Assembly: GCA_963728935.1 (NCBI GenBank) | Contig: CAVSMC010000001.1 | Location: forward strand, 4,402,001-4,466,000 | Direction of reading: 5' to 3' | DNA from: CAVSMC01 sp963728935 | Lineage (GTDB): Bacteria; Pseudomonadota; Gammaproteobacteria; Burkholderiales; Casimicrobiaceae | Length of the DNA: 64,000 bases | Part shown: positions 1 to 8,155 of the stretch, one piece after another | Position numbering within the stretch: position 1 is the first letter of the stretch | Layout: the number at the start of each line of letters is the position of its first letter | The notes under the pieces: model-generated | What the model was told of the DNA's origin: nothing | Seen by the model: the letters and a program-made list of their open reading frames with translations, nothing else | The model's database searches: none | Made by a program: the position numbers and the translations under genes

Positions 1-67
1 CCGCCCGCGCGAGCAGCACCGGGGGTGCTCCCTCGCCCGCAATCAAATCGATCGCGCCAGCGCCCAT
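1..67 (-). CDS. possible 5' end of a gene running off the left edge
   Basis: Reading leftward from an ATG at 67-65 there is an open frame of 22 codons to the window edge, beginning MGAGAIDLIAGEG, which has plausible coding composition. A second ATG at 96 has a better ribosome site (GGAGGAGAG) but its frame stops after 17 codons. The two could be one gene with a small frameshift. Too little is visible to name a family, so this is only a tentative call. Confidence 0.25.
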   Translation of the reverse strand, partial: MGAGAIDLIAGEGAPPVLLARA

Positions 68-551
68 AGCCTCGCTCGAAACAGTCGGATCAACATGACT
101 CTCTCCTCCCGTATGCAACGCTGGCAGCGATGCGCTGCCATACGGCACAGGCTCCCTCGTCTTCGCTCGCATACAGATCCAGACTGCTGCGACGTTCAAG
201 CGGATGGACTGCAATTGAAGAGCAACATATGCGATCCCATCATAATAGCGCTGTGCTTCCCACATTATGTGGAATAGGCGAGCCTTGCATGGCTGGGCGC
301 GCGTCAATGCTTCGAGTCAGCGACTTCTCGATTCCGGCGCAGGCGGTTCACATCACCGCCGGTTGACCCAGGTCGCCATTCCAACCGAAGAAGTGAACTT
401 CGTCCGGACCCAGGCATGCAAACGACCATTGCGATCTATCGCGTGGCCGACTGTGTCGACTCTGCCGACGCGCGGGAGCGGCGAGACACGAAGCCGCCGC
501 GGGTTTTCCGTGCCGACGGCTGGGCTGGCGAGGACGGATCGCGCGTTCTGA
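68..551. other. no gene recognised
   Basis: Short overlapping open frames exist on both strands but none has a recognisable family or a convincing ribosome site. The right part may be the decayed 5' half of the EthD-like remnant that follows. Confidence 0.5.
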
Positions 552-839
552 TTCGAAGAAGACCGCGAGCGCGAGTTCAACGAATGGTATGAAGAAGAGC
601 ACGTGCCGCTGATATTCTCGCTGTCCGGCGTCCTCGCCGCTCGCCGGCACAGCGCCACCGGCGGGGTCCAAAAGGACCTCGCGCTCTATTACCTGGATGC
701 TGTCGGCACGGCGAACTCCGAGGAATGGCAACGCATCATCGATACGCCGTGGCGCGCCAGGATCCGGCCCCACACGCACGATCGGTTCCGGCTTCGCTGT
801 ACGCGGGTTGCGCAGCGTCATGGTATTCGTGACCACTGA
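552..839 (+). pseudogene. EthD/dimeric ferredoxin-fold family remnant (C-terminal part)
   Basis: An open frame of 95 codons follows directly after an in-frame TGA at 549-551, with no ATG near its beginning; the first alternative start is a GTG at 603. The residues FNEWYEEEHVPLI, then GVLAARRH, then LALYYLDA and a late TPWRARIRPH block, match the layout of small EthD-like proteins of about 100-120 residues (N-x-W-Y-x-x-x-H motif, later T-P-W). The usual first beta strand and start codon are missing. I read it as a 5'-truncated or frameshifted gene. The antisense frame over the same bases has no recognisable family and is probably a shadow. Confidence 0.5.
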
Positions 840-978
840 TGATCAACCTGCCCTAAGATGCAAACTCCAGTGCTCGGTCACGAGGTCGTGAGTGGGGGGT
901 CGGTAGCCGGAATCGTCCCGGCGTCCGCTCCACATCCCGCCCGGGACCGCGCGACTCGGTTGTCTCGGGAGTGCAAAA

Positions 979-1686
979 ATGGCAAGTGAAATCGCAATAG
1001 TCGTCGGTGTAGGGCCTGGACTGGGATGGGCTCTCACGGAGCGTTTCGCGCAGGCTGGAATGCAGGTTGTCGCGGCGGCGCGGGATGTGTCCAAGTTGAA
1101 CGCCTTGGTGGGCACCGAGCGTGCATCCGGCGTGCGATCGAAAGCCTGCGACGCTACGCAGCCCGCGGCTGTCGCGAGCCTTTTCCAAGCAGTAGAGCGC
1201 GAGCTCGGAATCCCGCGTCTCGTGGTCTTCAATGCCGGCGCCTACGTGCGCGGTGGAATTCTCGAGATCACCGCCGAATCATTTGAGCGGTGCTGGCGAA
1301 TTGGCTGCTTCGGCGGATTCCTCGTCGGTCAGGCGGCCGCGCGCCTCATGGCATCCGCCGGTTCGGGTACCATCATCTTTACCGGCGCCACTGCGTCATT
1401 GCGGGGAAGTGCCGGGTTCGCCAATCTAGCGGTACCCAAGTCTGCATTACGAGCACTCGCTCAGTCCATGGCGCGCGAGCTCGATCCGAAGGGGGTGCAT
1501 GTCGCGCACGTCATCATCGACGGGCAGATCGAGTCGGAGCGCAATCGTCATCTGCTCGACGAGCGCGGACCCGCGTCGCTGCTGCCGCCGAGCGCAATTG
1601 CAGAATCCTATTATCAGCTTCACCGACAACCGCGCGGCGCCTGGACGCATGAGCTGGATCTCAGGCCCTGGACTGAGAAGTTCTAG
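979..1686 (+). CDS. SDR-family oxidoreductase lacking the catalytic tyrosine
   Basis: This 235-residue Rossmann-fold protein has a glycine-rich nucleotide loop at residues 10-16 (GVGPGLG), an N-A-G block (VFNAGAYV) and a C-terminal segment (RELDPKGVHVAHVIIDGQI) typical of one branch of short-chain dehydrogenases. The usual Y-x-x-x-K is altered: where Tyr should stand four residues before the lysine of AVPKSALRAL there is Leu. Relatives in this branch often lack the tyrosine too, so the protein may bind NAD(P) without being a classical dehydrogenase. The ATG is preceded by GGGAGTG at good spacing. It is followed in the same direction by a VTT-domain membrane gene, with no evident shared pathway. 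Substrate unknown. Confidence 0.9.
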   Translation: MASEIAIVVGVGPGLGWALTERFAQAGMQVVAAARDVSKLNALVGTERASGVRSKACDATQPAAVASLFQAVERELGIPRLVVFNAGAYVRGGILEITAESFERCWRIGCFGGFLVGQAAARLMASAGSGTIIFTGATASLRGSAGFANLAVPKSALRALAQSMARELDPKGVHVAHVIIDGQIESERNRHLLDERGPASLLPPSAIAESYYQLHRQPRGAWTHELDLRPWTEKF

Positions 1687-1778
1687 CGCAGCTCTCGTAG
1701 CCGATCTGCACGATCCGCCGCGGGTTGCGCAATGCGCGGGCCGCGAGCAGCTTCGACGGGTTCCATGCAGCTGATCTC

Positions 1779-2351
1779 GTGATCTCCTTCGTTCGACGCT
1801 ACAAGCGATTGCTTGCTGTCGGCCTCTTTCTCGCCGTGCTGGTGAGCGTCTTCGAGGTATCCGGACTGCGCGATCACTTCGATCTGTCGTTCGTGCGGCA
1901 GGTGATACTGCAACATCAGATCGGCGGTCTTATCCTCTTCGTTCTTCTCTTCTCGCTCGGCAATTTGATCCAGATTCCCGGTTGGATCTTTCTTGCCGCA
2001 GCGGTGCTCGCGCTCGGCCGGGTGTGGGGCGCTGCGGTCACGTACGTCGCCGCGACCGCCTCGTGCGCGTTCACATTCGTGACCATCCGCGCCCTCGGCG
2101 GCGACGCCCTAAGACTGCTCGAGAACCGGCTTGCCACCAGGATCCTGCGCGAGCTGGACGATCATCCCATCGGGAGTGTCGCCCTGCTTCGCCTCCTGTT
2201 CCAAACGGCGCCGGCATTGAACTATGCGCTCGCGATGTCGGGAACCAAGTTCCGCACGTACCTGATCGGCACGCTGATCGGGCTTCCGATCCCGATCGCG
2301 CTGTACTGCTTGTTCTTCGATGTTCTGGCCAAGGAGCTCCACGTGCGCTAG
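1779..2351 (+). CDS. VTT-domain (TVP38/TMEM64, DedA-like) membrane protein
   Basis: About 190 residues from the GTG chosen here; a TTG 54 bases upstream would add 18 residues of poor composition. The protein starts with a basic segment, then a hydrophobic helix, then the family core: FSLGNLIQIPGWIFLAAA, a second hydrophobic hairpin, the amphipathic ENRLATRILREL stretch, and FQTAPALNYALAMSGTKF before two more helices. This matches inner-membrane VTT/SNARE-associated proteins, some of which affect lipid scrambling or envelope integrity. The exact role cannot be read from sequence. It lies 92 bases downstream of the SDR gene and may be cotranscribed. Confidence 0.85.
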   Translation: MISFVRRYKRLLAVGLFLAVLVSVFEVSGLRDHFDLSFVRQVILQHQIGGLILFVLLFSLGNLIQIPGWIFLAAAVLALGRVWGAAVTYVAATASCAFTFVTIRALGGDALRLLENRLATRILRELDDHPIGSVALLRLLFQTAPALNYALAMSGTKFRTYLIGTLIGLPIPIALYCLFFDVLAKELHVR

Positions 2352-2510
2352 AGCTCGCCGGAGCCGTCGTCGTTTGACGGACTCCGCTGCGTGCGCGTCA
2401 GTTGCCGTCTGCTTGGGACATCCGCGAATAGGTGCGGGGGTCCACTCACTTCGGACATAGTCGAATGTCGGCTCGCGTCTTTGGATCGAAATAGCTGTCG
2501 GGCGCCCCGA

Positions 2511-2822
2511 CTACGAAGTTGAAGATCGACAGCGCGGACTGGGCGGCGATCCAGCCGCCCTGTTCAACGCGGCACCGGAGTAGCGGCCCGGCGGCACGCC
2601 GACGTATCGCTTGAAGTGGCGGTTCAGATGACTCTGATCCGCGAAGCCCGATTGCAGCGCGACGTCTTTGATTGGAACGCCGAGCGCCAGCAAGTGGCGC
2701 GCCCGTCCGACGCGCAGTTGAAGCTGATAGTGGTGCGGCGGAAATCCGACGTGGCGGACGAATACACGCGTCAGGTGAAAGGCGCTCAGGCCGGCGACGC
2801 GGGAGAGCTTCTCCAGCGAAAC
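2511..2822 (-). pseudogene. AraC-family regulator, DNA-binding domain only
   Basis: The frame from 2822 down to 2511 encodes the two helix-turn-helix units of an AraC/XylS protein: LEKLSRVAGLSAFHLTRVF, then IKDVALQSGFADQSHLNRHF and the conserved closing YVGVPPGRYS. An in-frame TAA (2825-2823) stands immediately before the domain and no start codon with a ribosome site follows it. The bases upstream (2826-2990) contain GPLLFVGGVEVPP in another frame, probably the decayed N-terminal half. The gene therefore looks frameshifted and dead, unless the isolated domain is made from an internal TTG at 2693. Confidence 0.75.
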
Positions 2823-3020
2823 TTAATCGCGACGGCCCGCTCGGCAACGAAACGACGATCGACAGCAGGACGCCGGTCACCGCGCTGCGATCGTTCGTCA
2901 GTCGGGGCGGCACTTCGACGCCGCCGACGAACAGCAGTGGACCCGCAACATCGAGCTCCTACCGTAACGTCGCGGCGGGCGAACTCCCGGCGAGCGCTGC
3001 TCGGACGAGCAAGCGTCGGG

Positions 3021-4205
3021 CTAGACGTCGTCCGACGCCGCAGGCACGGCTTTCCTCGAGCCCGCCCACCCCGCGAGCGCGACCAGCAAAGTCAGCGCGA
3101 TCAGCGCCCACTGCGAGAGCGTCGGGATTGGCGCGACCGGCGTCGCGGGTGGAGGCGGCGGCGCGACGATACCCGTGCCGCCAAGGCTCGACGAGTGCGG
3201 GCTACCCGGGGCGTCCGATGCCACGCTCACCGAGCCGCCGCGCGCACCCGTCGCGGTCGGCGTGAACGTGACGTCGATCGTGCAGCTCGCCGCTGCAGCG
3301 AGCGTTGCGCCGCAGGTGTTCGTTTGCGCGAAGTCGCCCGAAGCGGAGATGCTCGCGATACTGAGAGCGCCGGTCCCGATGTTCTGCAGCGTCAAGGCTT
3401 GCGACGCACTCGTCGTTCCCACCTGCTGATTGCCGAAGCCGAGACTCGGCGGCGTGAGCGATACCAGCGGTCCTGCGGGCGGCGCGCCGGCGACGAACTC
3501 CATGCCGAAAATGCCAGCCGCCGGATTGAATGCGCCGACGAGCGTCAGCGCGCCGGTGGTCGTGTCGACCGTGTAGAGATTCGTGGCACCCGCGCCGTAG
3601 AGTACGCCGCCGGGCGAGAACGCGAGCGTCTGGACCTCGAACCCGCCGCCGATCGCCGGATTGACGTCAGTGATCGCGCCGGTTGCGGGATTGATGGTGA
3701 CGAGTCCGGCCCCGCCGGTGTCCCACCCGTACAGCGTTCCCGTCGGGTTGAACGTCATCCCGGAGATATTGGCGTTGAGGTTGCCGACGAGCGTCGCGAC
3801 GCCGCTGGTCACGTCGACGGTGTAAAGCTGGAACGGGAGCGCGTTCAGCGGATTGCCATTGACGGCGTAGAGGACGTCGGCAGCGTTGAACGCCAGCGCC
3901 CGGATGGAGCTGATCGGCGTTGCCACCCCCATCGTGTGCGCGCCCGTGGCAGGATCGACTGTCCACAGATTATTGAACGCGATGATCCCGGATGCGTAGA
4001 GCACTCCCGCGGAGTTCCTGGCCATCGCTTGAAGTCCCGCGGGACCGCTCGAATCGATCAGGACGTCGGTCGCCGTGGTCTCGTCGATGCGCCAGACGAA
4101 GCTCGAGGAAATCCCGATGATGGTCGCTTGCGCCGGGAGCGCTAGCAGGAGCAAGGCAGCACACGCACGCGCTCTTGCCCACAGCGTGGTTGTCCCGACG
4201 TTCAT
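3021..4205 (-). CDS. secreted beta-propeller-like protein with choice-of-anchor D and IPTL-CTERM signal
   Basis: 394 residues from the ATG at 4205, which begins a signal peptide ending ALLLLALPAQA. The middle contains repeated blades of the type LYTVDxxTGxxTLVG and LAFNxxDVLYAVNG, as in extracellular beta-propeller proteins. Next comes a choice-of-anchor D domain (LGFGNQQVGTTSASQALTLQNIG, then CGATLAAAASCTIDVTF), then a proline-rich linker and the sorting tail IPTLSQWALIALTLLVAL followed by arginine/lysine. IPTL-CTERM tails are recognised by an archaeosortase/exosortase-type system in Betaproteobacteria, so the protein is probably exported and anchored or processed. It is downstream of, and codirectional with, the BTAD regulator, 110 bases away. 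An upstream extension of the frame to 4619 overlaps that regulator and is rejected. Confidence 0.9.
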   Translation of the reverse strand: MNVGTTTLWARARACAALLLLALPAQATIIGISSSFVWRIDETTATDVLIDSSGPAGLQAMARNSAGVLYASGIIAFNNLWTVDPATGAHTMGVATPISSIRALAFNAADVLYAVNGNPLNALPFQLYTVDVTSGVATLVGNLNANISGMTFNPTGTLYGWDTGGAGLVTINPATGAITDVNPAIGGGFEVQTLAFSPGGVLYGAGATNLYTVDTTTGALTLVGAFNPAAGIFGMEFVAGAPPAGPLVSLTPPSLGFGNQQVGTTSASQALTLQNIGTGALSIASISASGDFAQTNTCGATLAAAASCTIDVTFTPTATGARGGSVSVASDAPGSPHSSSLGGTGIVAPPPPPATPVAPIPTLSQWALIALTLLVALAGWAGSRKAVPAASDDV

Positions 4206-4315
4206 GGCGATGTCCCCTTGGTCCCGAGAAGTGCCCGGGAGTATGCGGGGCGGCCTATAACCGATCGCTAACCGATCGCGCACTTCGTCGGTCGCTCGCC
4301 GGCGCGGACGCGCCG

Positions 4316-6319
4316 TCACGACTGATAGATGGATTGGAACAGCGCTTCGGTCGCGGACGAAGGCGCGATGCCGAGCTGCATCGAGAACGTGTCGCGGCAG
4401 CGCCGATACACGCTCGCCGCGTCCGCCGGCCGCCCCTGCGCCAGACGGCAGCGCATCAGCCGCTGGTACAGATGCTCGGCCAGCATGTCGACCTCGATGC
4501 CTCGCTCGTAGAGCTGCGCCGCCTCGGCCCAGCGCTCGCCGCGCTCCCAGTAGCTGCCCGCGTCGGACAGCGAGCGCACGAAGCGATTGCGCCACCGATC
4601 GCGCGCCGGCAGCAGCCATCGCTGCGGCGCCTCGTTCTCAAGGAACGCGCCGCGATAGAGCCCCAGCATCCGCTTGCCCAGCGCATCGACGACGTGCGTG
4701 CGCGCGTCGCCGCGCAATTCGCGCTGCAGCTCGTCGACCGCGGCATCGAAGGCCCACACGTCGACCCACACGCGCGACGGATTCAAGCCAAGCCTGCCAT
4801 CCTCGATGAGGACAGCCTTGGGGTCGCCGAGCAGGCGTCGCAGGCGCGAGATCGCCATCTCGAGCGCCGGACCGGTGGCTTCGGACTCGCCGTCGGGCCA
4901 CAGGAAGTCCGCCAGCCGAGGCTTGTGGACGCCGCGCCCGCCGCACGCGATCAACGTCTGCAGCAGCTCGCGCGGCTTGCGCTGCGCCTTGCCGACAACG
5001 CGCAGCGGCTCGCCGGCGCGCACGAGCTCGAAGCGGCCGAGCGTTTCGATCTTCACCGGCCAGGGCCAGCTCGCGCCAGCCTCGGGCGGCGGCGCAACGG
5101 CGTTCACCTCGATGATGCGCCGCGCGAACTCGGACTCGACGTCGTGCTCGAGCGCGAGTGCGCACATCGTCGCGCCGAACCTCGGGTTCGTGTCGAACGA
5201 ATCGTAGAACTGGCGCGCGCGCGGCGCGGCGAATGCAGCCCGCAGCAGCGCATGCGCATCGGGACTGCCGTCGCGCAGCGCCTCGTACGCGTCGACCATG
5301 CGCAGCATGTCTCGCATCTCCTCCGCATGAAGCGCCACCACTTGGCCGGCCGTCGCGCGGAACAGCTCGCGGGCGCCGTCGAGGTCTCCCGCCAGCACGC
5401 GCGCCTGCGCCTCGAGTGCCGTGCACACGCCGAACATCGGCGGCGGCAATTCGAGCTCCTCCGCGTATTTGCGGCAGCGCACCGCATGGAATAGCGCGGC
5501 ATCGCTTTCGCCTTTGGCCAGCGCGATGCGGCCCTTGAGCCAGGCGAGCGTGCGCATGTCGTTCAGGTTCGCGGGGTCGGCCATGCGCTCGACGACCGCG
5601 ATCGCCGGCGCGATGCGCGCGAAGTCGCCGCGCGGCAACGCGGCGTTGATCTCCATCATGGCGAGCCGGATCGACAGCTCCGGCTCCGCATGGCGCGCGG
5701 CCAGTTCGCGCGCCTGGTGCATCGCCCGCTCGTGCTGGGCGTTTTCCTTGGCGAAAGCGGTGGCGCCTATCCAGAAGATGAGCCAGCGCCCGAGGCGGTA
5801 GGCGGACAGCTCCGGACGCCCCATGAGCGGTTGCAGCAAACCGTAGACGCGCTGTCCCAGCTCGCGCGCCTCGCGCGGCTCGGCGTAGTAGACCACGACG
5901 CGTCCCGCTGCGAATTTCAGGTTGACGTCGAGGTCGAGTTCCAGCAGCGACAGGATGCGCGCCACGCAGGGTCCGCAGAACGGATCGCTCGGGGCGAGCA
6001 TCAGCACTCCCGCGAGCAATCCGGCGTGGGCGAGCAGCTCGTCACCGGGGTCATCGAAGCACAGCGATCGATCGCGCAGCCCGGCGAGCATCGCGATGTG
6101 ATCGGCAAATCCCCGGTAGCTTACGAACGCCTGGCCGGTGATCATCAGCGCGGCGGCACAAAGCGCAAGGCCGCGTGCGTCGGCCTCGGCGGCAAAGGCC
6201 TGGTGGGCTGCGGCCAGCGTGCGCAACGCCCCGTATTCACCTCGATGCGATGCTTCGAGGCCGCCTTGCAGCAGGGCTCGAGGATCGGGGACCGAGGAGG
6301 CAGGCAGGTACGCGGCCAC
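4316..6319 (-). CDS. BTAD/winged-helix transcriptional activator with TPR-like N-terminus
   Basis: A 667-residue cytoplasmic regulator. Residues 1 to about 440 are alpha-helical and alanine/leucine-rich, in the pattern of degenerate TPR/MalT-like repeats. Around residues 450-540 is an OmpR-type winged helix (IETLGRFELVRAGEPL, then KPRELLQTLIACGGRGVHKPRLADFLWPD, then ALEMAISRLRRLLG). Residues about 545-660 form the bacterial transcriptional activator domain (YRGAFLENEAP, LYERGIEVDMLAEHLYQRLMRCRLAQGR). This is the SARP/BTAD layout but with the DNA-binding half at the C-terminus, common in Betaproteobacteria. The secreted IPTL-CTERM gene follows 110 bases downstream on the same strand and is a plausible target; that is inference. 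Confidence 0.88.
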   Translation of the reverse strand: MAAYLPASSVPDPRALLQGGLEASHRGEYGALRTLAAAHQAFAAEADARGLALCAAALMITGQAFVSYRGFADHIAMLAGLRDRSLCFDDPGDELLAHAGLLAGVLMLAPSDPFCGPCVARILSLLELDLDVNLKFAAGRVVVYYAEPREARELGQRVYGLLQPLMGRPELSAYRLGRWLIFWIGATAFAKENAQHERAMHQARELAARHAEPELSIRLAMMEINAALPRGDFARIAPAIAVVERMADPANLNDMRTLAWLKGRIALAKGESDAALFHAVRCRKYAEELELPPPMFGVCTALEAQARVLAGDLDGARELFRATAGQVVALHAEEMRDMLRMVDAYEALRDGSPDAHALLRAAFAAPRARQFYDSFDTNPRFGATMCALALEHDVESEFARRIIEVNAVAPPPEAGASWPWPVKIETLGRFELVRAGEPLRVVGKAQRKPRELLQTLIACGGRGVHKPRLADFLWPDGESEATGPALEMAISRLRRLLGDPKAVLIEDGRLGLNPSRVWVDVWAFDAAVDELQRELRGDARTHVVDALGKRMLGLYRGAFLENEAPQRWLLPARDRWRNRFVRSLSDAGSYWERGERWAEAAQLYERGIEVDMLAEHLYQRLMRCRLAQGRPADAASVYRRCRDTFSMQLGIAPSSATEALFQSIYQS

Positions 6320-6750
6320 GGTGCGCGAGTCTAACGGAACCGGCCGGTCGTGTGGTCAAGACCGCGGCTAGCGCTTGCAGTACAGCAGCCGCCTTCTCCG
6401 GCAACGCTCTCAGCGGCATTCGTGCTGCAACACGACTCGCCGCACGCGCATCCTTCCCGCTTTCGCTTGCATCGATCCACGCCGGCGTCGCGTCCGGGAG
6501 GCTGCCGCGTTCCTCCGGAACGTCGTGACGCTGCCGATCAAGATCTTCAGGTACCTACAATTCCAGGGACGCCGGATCGTGATCGCCGCGGCTTCGCGCT
6601 GCGGGTCGCGCTGGTCATCGTGATGGTGACCGGCATCGAGCGCATCGTCGGCATCGGCCGCAGCATCCGGGCGCGCTGACAAGAGCTACTGACGCCGCGT
6701 CTTGCGTCACGCGCGCGCACGCGGGCGCCCGGGGACGCCGAGCGCGAACG
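6320..6750. other. no gene recognised
   Basis: Low-quality arginine-rich frames on both strands only. The part nearest 6750 probably contains decayed sequence beyond the PEP-CTERM remnant. Confidence 0.5.
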
Positions 6751-6873
6751 GGACACGGCGATCAGCAACGTGCCCGGCTCCGGGACCGCGCCGAAGGTGG
6801 CGACGACGCCGGCGTGATCGGACGGCCAGCGCAGCGACGCCTCGGCACCCCGAGCATCGAACTGATCGAACCG
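6751..6873 (-). pseudogene. C-terminal remnant of a PEP-CTERM endonuclease/exonuclease/phosphatase-like protein
   Basis: About 41 codons in one frame read RFDQFDARGAEASLRWPSDH, then AGVVATFGAVPEPGTLLIA. The S-D-H-x-G-V-V-A-T-F block is the characteristic end of the endonuclease/exonuclease/phosphatase fold, and V-P-E-P-G-T-L is a PEP-CTERM sorting motif. The following transmembrane and arginine tail are broken: the frame runs on into arginine/serine-rich sequence. Nothing of the N-terminal catalytic domain is present. It directly abuts the end of the vapC remnant. Confidence 0.45.
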
Positions 6874-6878
6874 ATAGG

Positions 6879-7279
6879 CTACAGTGCGACGATATGCTTC
6901 GCCTTGGCGGGCTTCACCGCTTCGATCGAAACCGAGTGGTCGAAGGCGACAAATCGCCCGCGGTGCTCAACCGCGAGCGCGAGCAAGTAAAGGGTCCTGA
7001 GCTGACGGGGACCATGGATTCGCGAGCCATCGACACGGCCTCATCGAGGAGGCTGACATCGTCAGGCCGGAACTCGCGGTAACCGGCGGCGCTCGCCTCC
7101 GCGAAACGTTCCATCACTGCGCTGACCGGCAATGCGTTCGGATAGCCGGGATGCGACATGATGCGCACACAGCCATTCTGGGTTATCGGGCATGAAGCCC
7201 ACCCGTCGCGGGCGTGGCCAGCGAACCAACCGGTGGCCAGCGCATGCAGCGAGTGGTCGCCATCGAGCAGCGCGCGCAT
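6879..7279 (-). pseudogene. vapC: VapC-type PIN-domain toxin with a frameshift
   Basis: From the ATG at 7279 the frame encodes LLDGDHSLHALATGWFAGHA, then WASCPITQNGCVRIMSHPGY, up to DDVSLLDEAV, a PIN toxin pattern. Near base 7040 the reading frame must change by one base. The continuation is RIHGPRQLRTLYLLALAV, then RGRFVAFDHSVSIEAV and KHIVAL, ending in TAG at 6881-6879. VapC proteins degrade RNA with clustered acidic residues; D of VAFDHS is retained, but the first V-D-x-N of the family is absent from this start. The ATG overlaps the TGA of the antitoxin remnant (TGATG), the standard coupled arrangement. The break could also be a sequencing error. Confidence 0.75.
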
Positions 7280-7401
7280 CAGTACGCGTCTTGGTCGCGC
7301 AGCTTGTCGATCAGTTCATTGGTGACGACCGCACCGCGCGTGGTAAACGGACGGAAGCCATAAAGCGACTTGCGTCCGGGTACGGCGGTCGAGGGCGAGT
7401 C
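7279..7401 (-). pseudogene. vapB: VapB-type antitoxin, C-terminal fragment
   Basis: An open frame of 40 codons ends KSLYGFRPFTTRGAVV, then TNELIDKLRDQDAY and TGA. This is the conserved toxin-binding tail of a VapB-like antitoxin family (YGFRPF...VTNELIDKLR). No ribbon-helix-helix domain is found upstream in any frame, so the DNA-binding half has been lost. The stop codon overlaps the vapC start. With vapC itself frameshifted, the module is probably inactive. Confidence 0.65.
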
Positions 7402-7546
7402 GTATCCCCGATATCTCGTCTGGCATCCCCGCTGCCCCCGCAGCTTGAACTACCGTTGCTCCCGAGATGTCTCGAATAACACGGCTCCGTTCGAGAATGA
7501 CCGAATGGGTGCTGTTGTGTCCGTAATCTGCGTAAAGGAGCGAGCG

Positions 7547-7669
7547 ATGTCGCACAAACCTCCGAAGGAGCAGCGTAAGAAACCGGCGATGACCCTAAAG
7601 GAAAAGCGGGCAATGAAGCGCGAAAAGAAGCAGCAGCCGGAAATGCCTTCCCCTCAAGCAGAAGCGTAA
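7547..7669 (+). CDS. small lysine-rich protein
   Basis: A 40-residue basic protein starting MSHKPPKEQRKKPAMTLKEK. The ATG is preceded by AAGGAGCGAGCG, a strong ribosome site, and the gene is followed by a perfect intrinsic terminator at 7716, so it reads as a complete single-gene unit. Similar tiny proteins with PPKE-K and MTLKEKRA-K blocks are common, but uncharacterised, in Burkholderiales. High charge suggests nucleic-acid binding or disorder; no function is established. Confidence 0.75.
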   Translation: MSHKPPKEQRKKPAMTLKEKRAMKREKKQQPEMPSPQAEA

Positions 7670-7715
7670 GCGTGCAGGCGCCTGCCCGAAAGCGCCTGTT
7701 CCTCGAATGAAGGAG

Positions 7716-7740
7716 AGCCCGGCCCCTGCCGGGCTTTTTC
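7716..7740 (+). terminator. intrinsic terminator after the small lysine-rich gene
   Basis: Stem AGCCCGGC (7716-7723), loop CCCT, stem GCCGGGCT (7728-7735), then a run of T. Perfect 8-bp stem, 46 bases after the stop codon. Confidence 0.85.
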
Positions 7741-7745
7741 GTAGC

Positions 7746-8042
7746 CGTCGAACGGTTCTTACGGAACGCAGCCGGATGCAAGGCGTGCTCGGCGGTGCGC
7801 AGATCGTACGCTGCCTGGAGATTGAGCCAAAACTCCGGCGAGTTGCCGAAATAGCGAGCGAGCAGCAATGCGGTATCCGCCGTGACACCACGCTTGGCGT
7901 TCACGATGTCATTGACGCGTGTCGCCGGTACATGGATCGTTGATCCGAATGCTGGGGGCACTCGCAGGTCGTTCAGATCCTTCGCGCTGTCGAGCGTTTG
8001 CAGCTTTCGTTCAGCCTGTGGTCGCGAGGGGAAGCGTGCCCT
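7746..8042 (-). pseudogene. higBA toxin-antitoxin remnant fused by deletion
   Basis: One frame joins two pieces. The first, ERKLQTLDSAKDLNDLRVPP, matches the middle of HigB/RelE-type toxins. The second, HVPATRVNDIVNAKRGV, then ARYFGNSPEFWLNLQAAYDL, is the C-terminal half of a HigA antitoxin, including its last HTH helix and dimer tail. The end of HigB, the intergenic junction and the N-terminal HTH half of HigA are missing, so a deletion with endpoints in both genes is the simplest explanation. There is no proper stop: the frame continues across the terminator region. Gene order (toxin first, antitoxin second) fits higBA. Confidence 0.65.
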
Positions 8043-8155
8043 CATCCGGCAACAGCGGCGGAGAGTACGGCGTGCGCGGCTAGATCACCGCGCTCGATGC
8101 TGTTCGCCGAAACGCGGGAGGCGTCGAGCCGACCCTCGCCGACGCGATGCAGTCG

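Noticed and set aside
348..836. 162-residue minus-strand frame
   Set aside because: Antisense to the EthD-like remnant; no family signature and poor composition.
2616..4145. 509-residue plus-strand open frame
   Set aside because: Arginine/aspartate-rich antisense shadow of the AraC relic and the IPTL-CTERM gene; no family signature.
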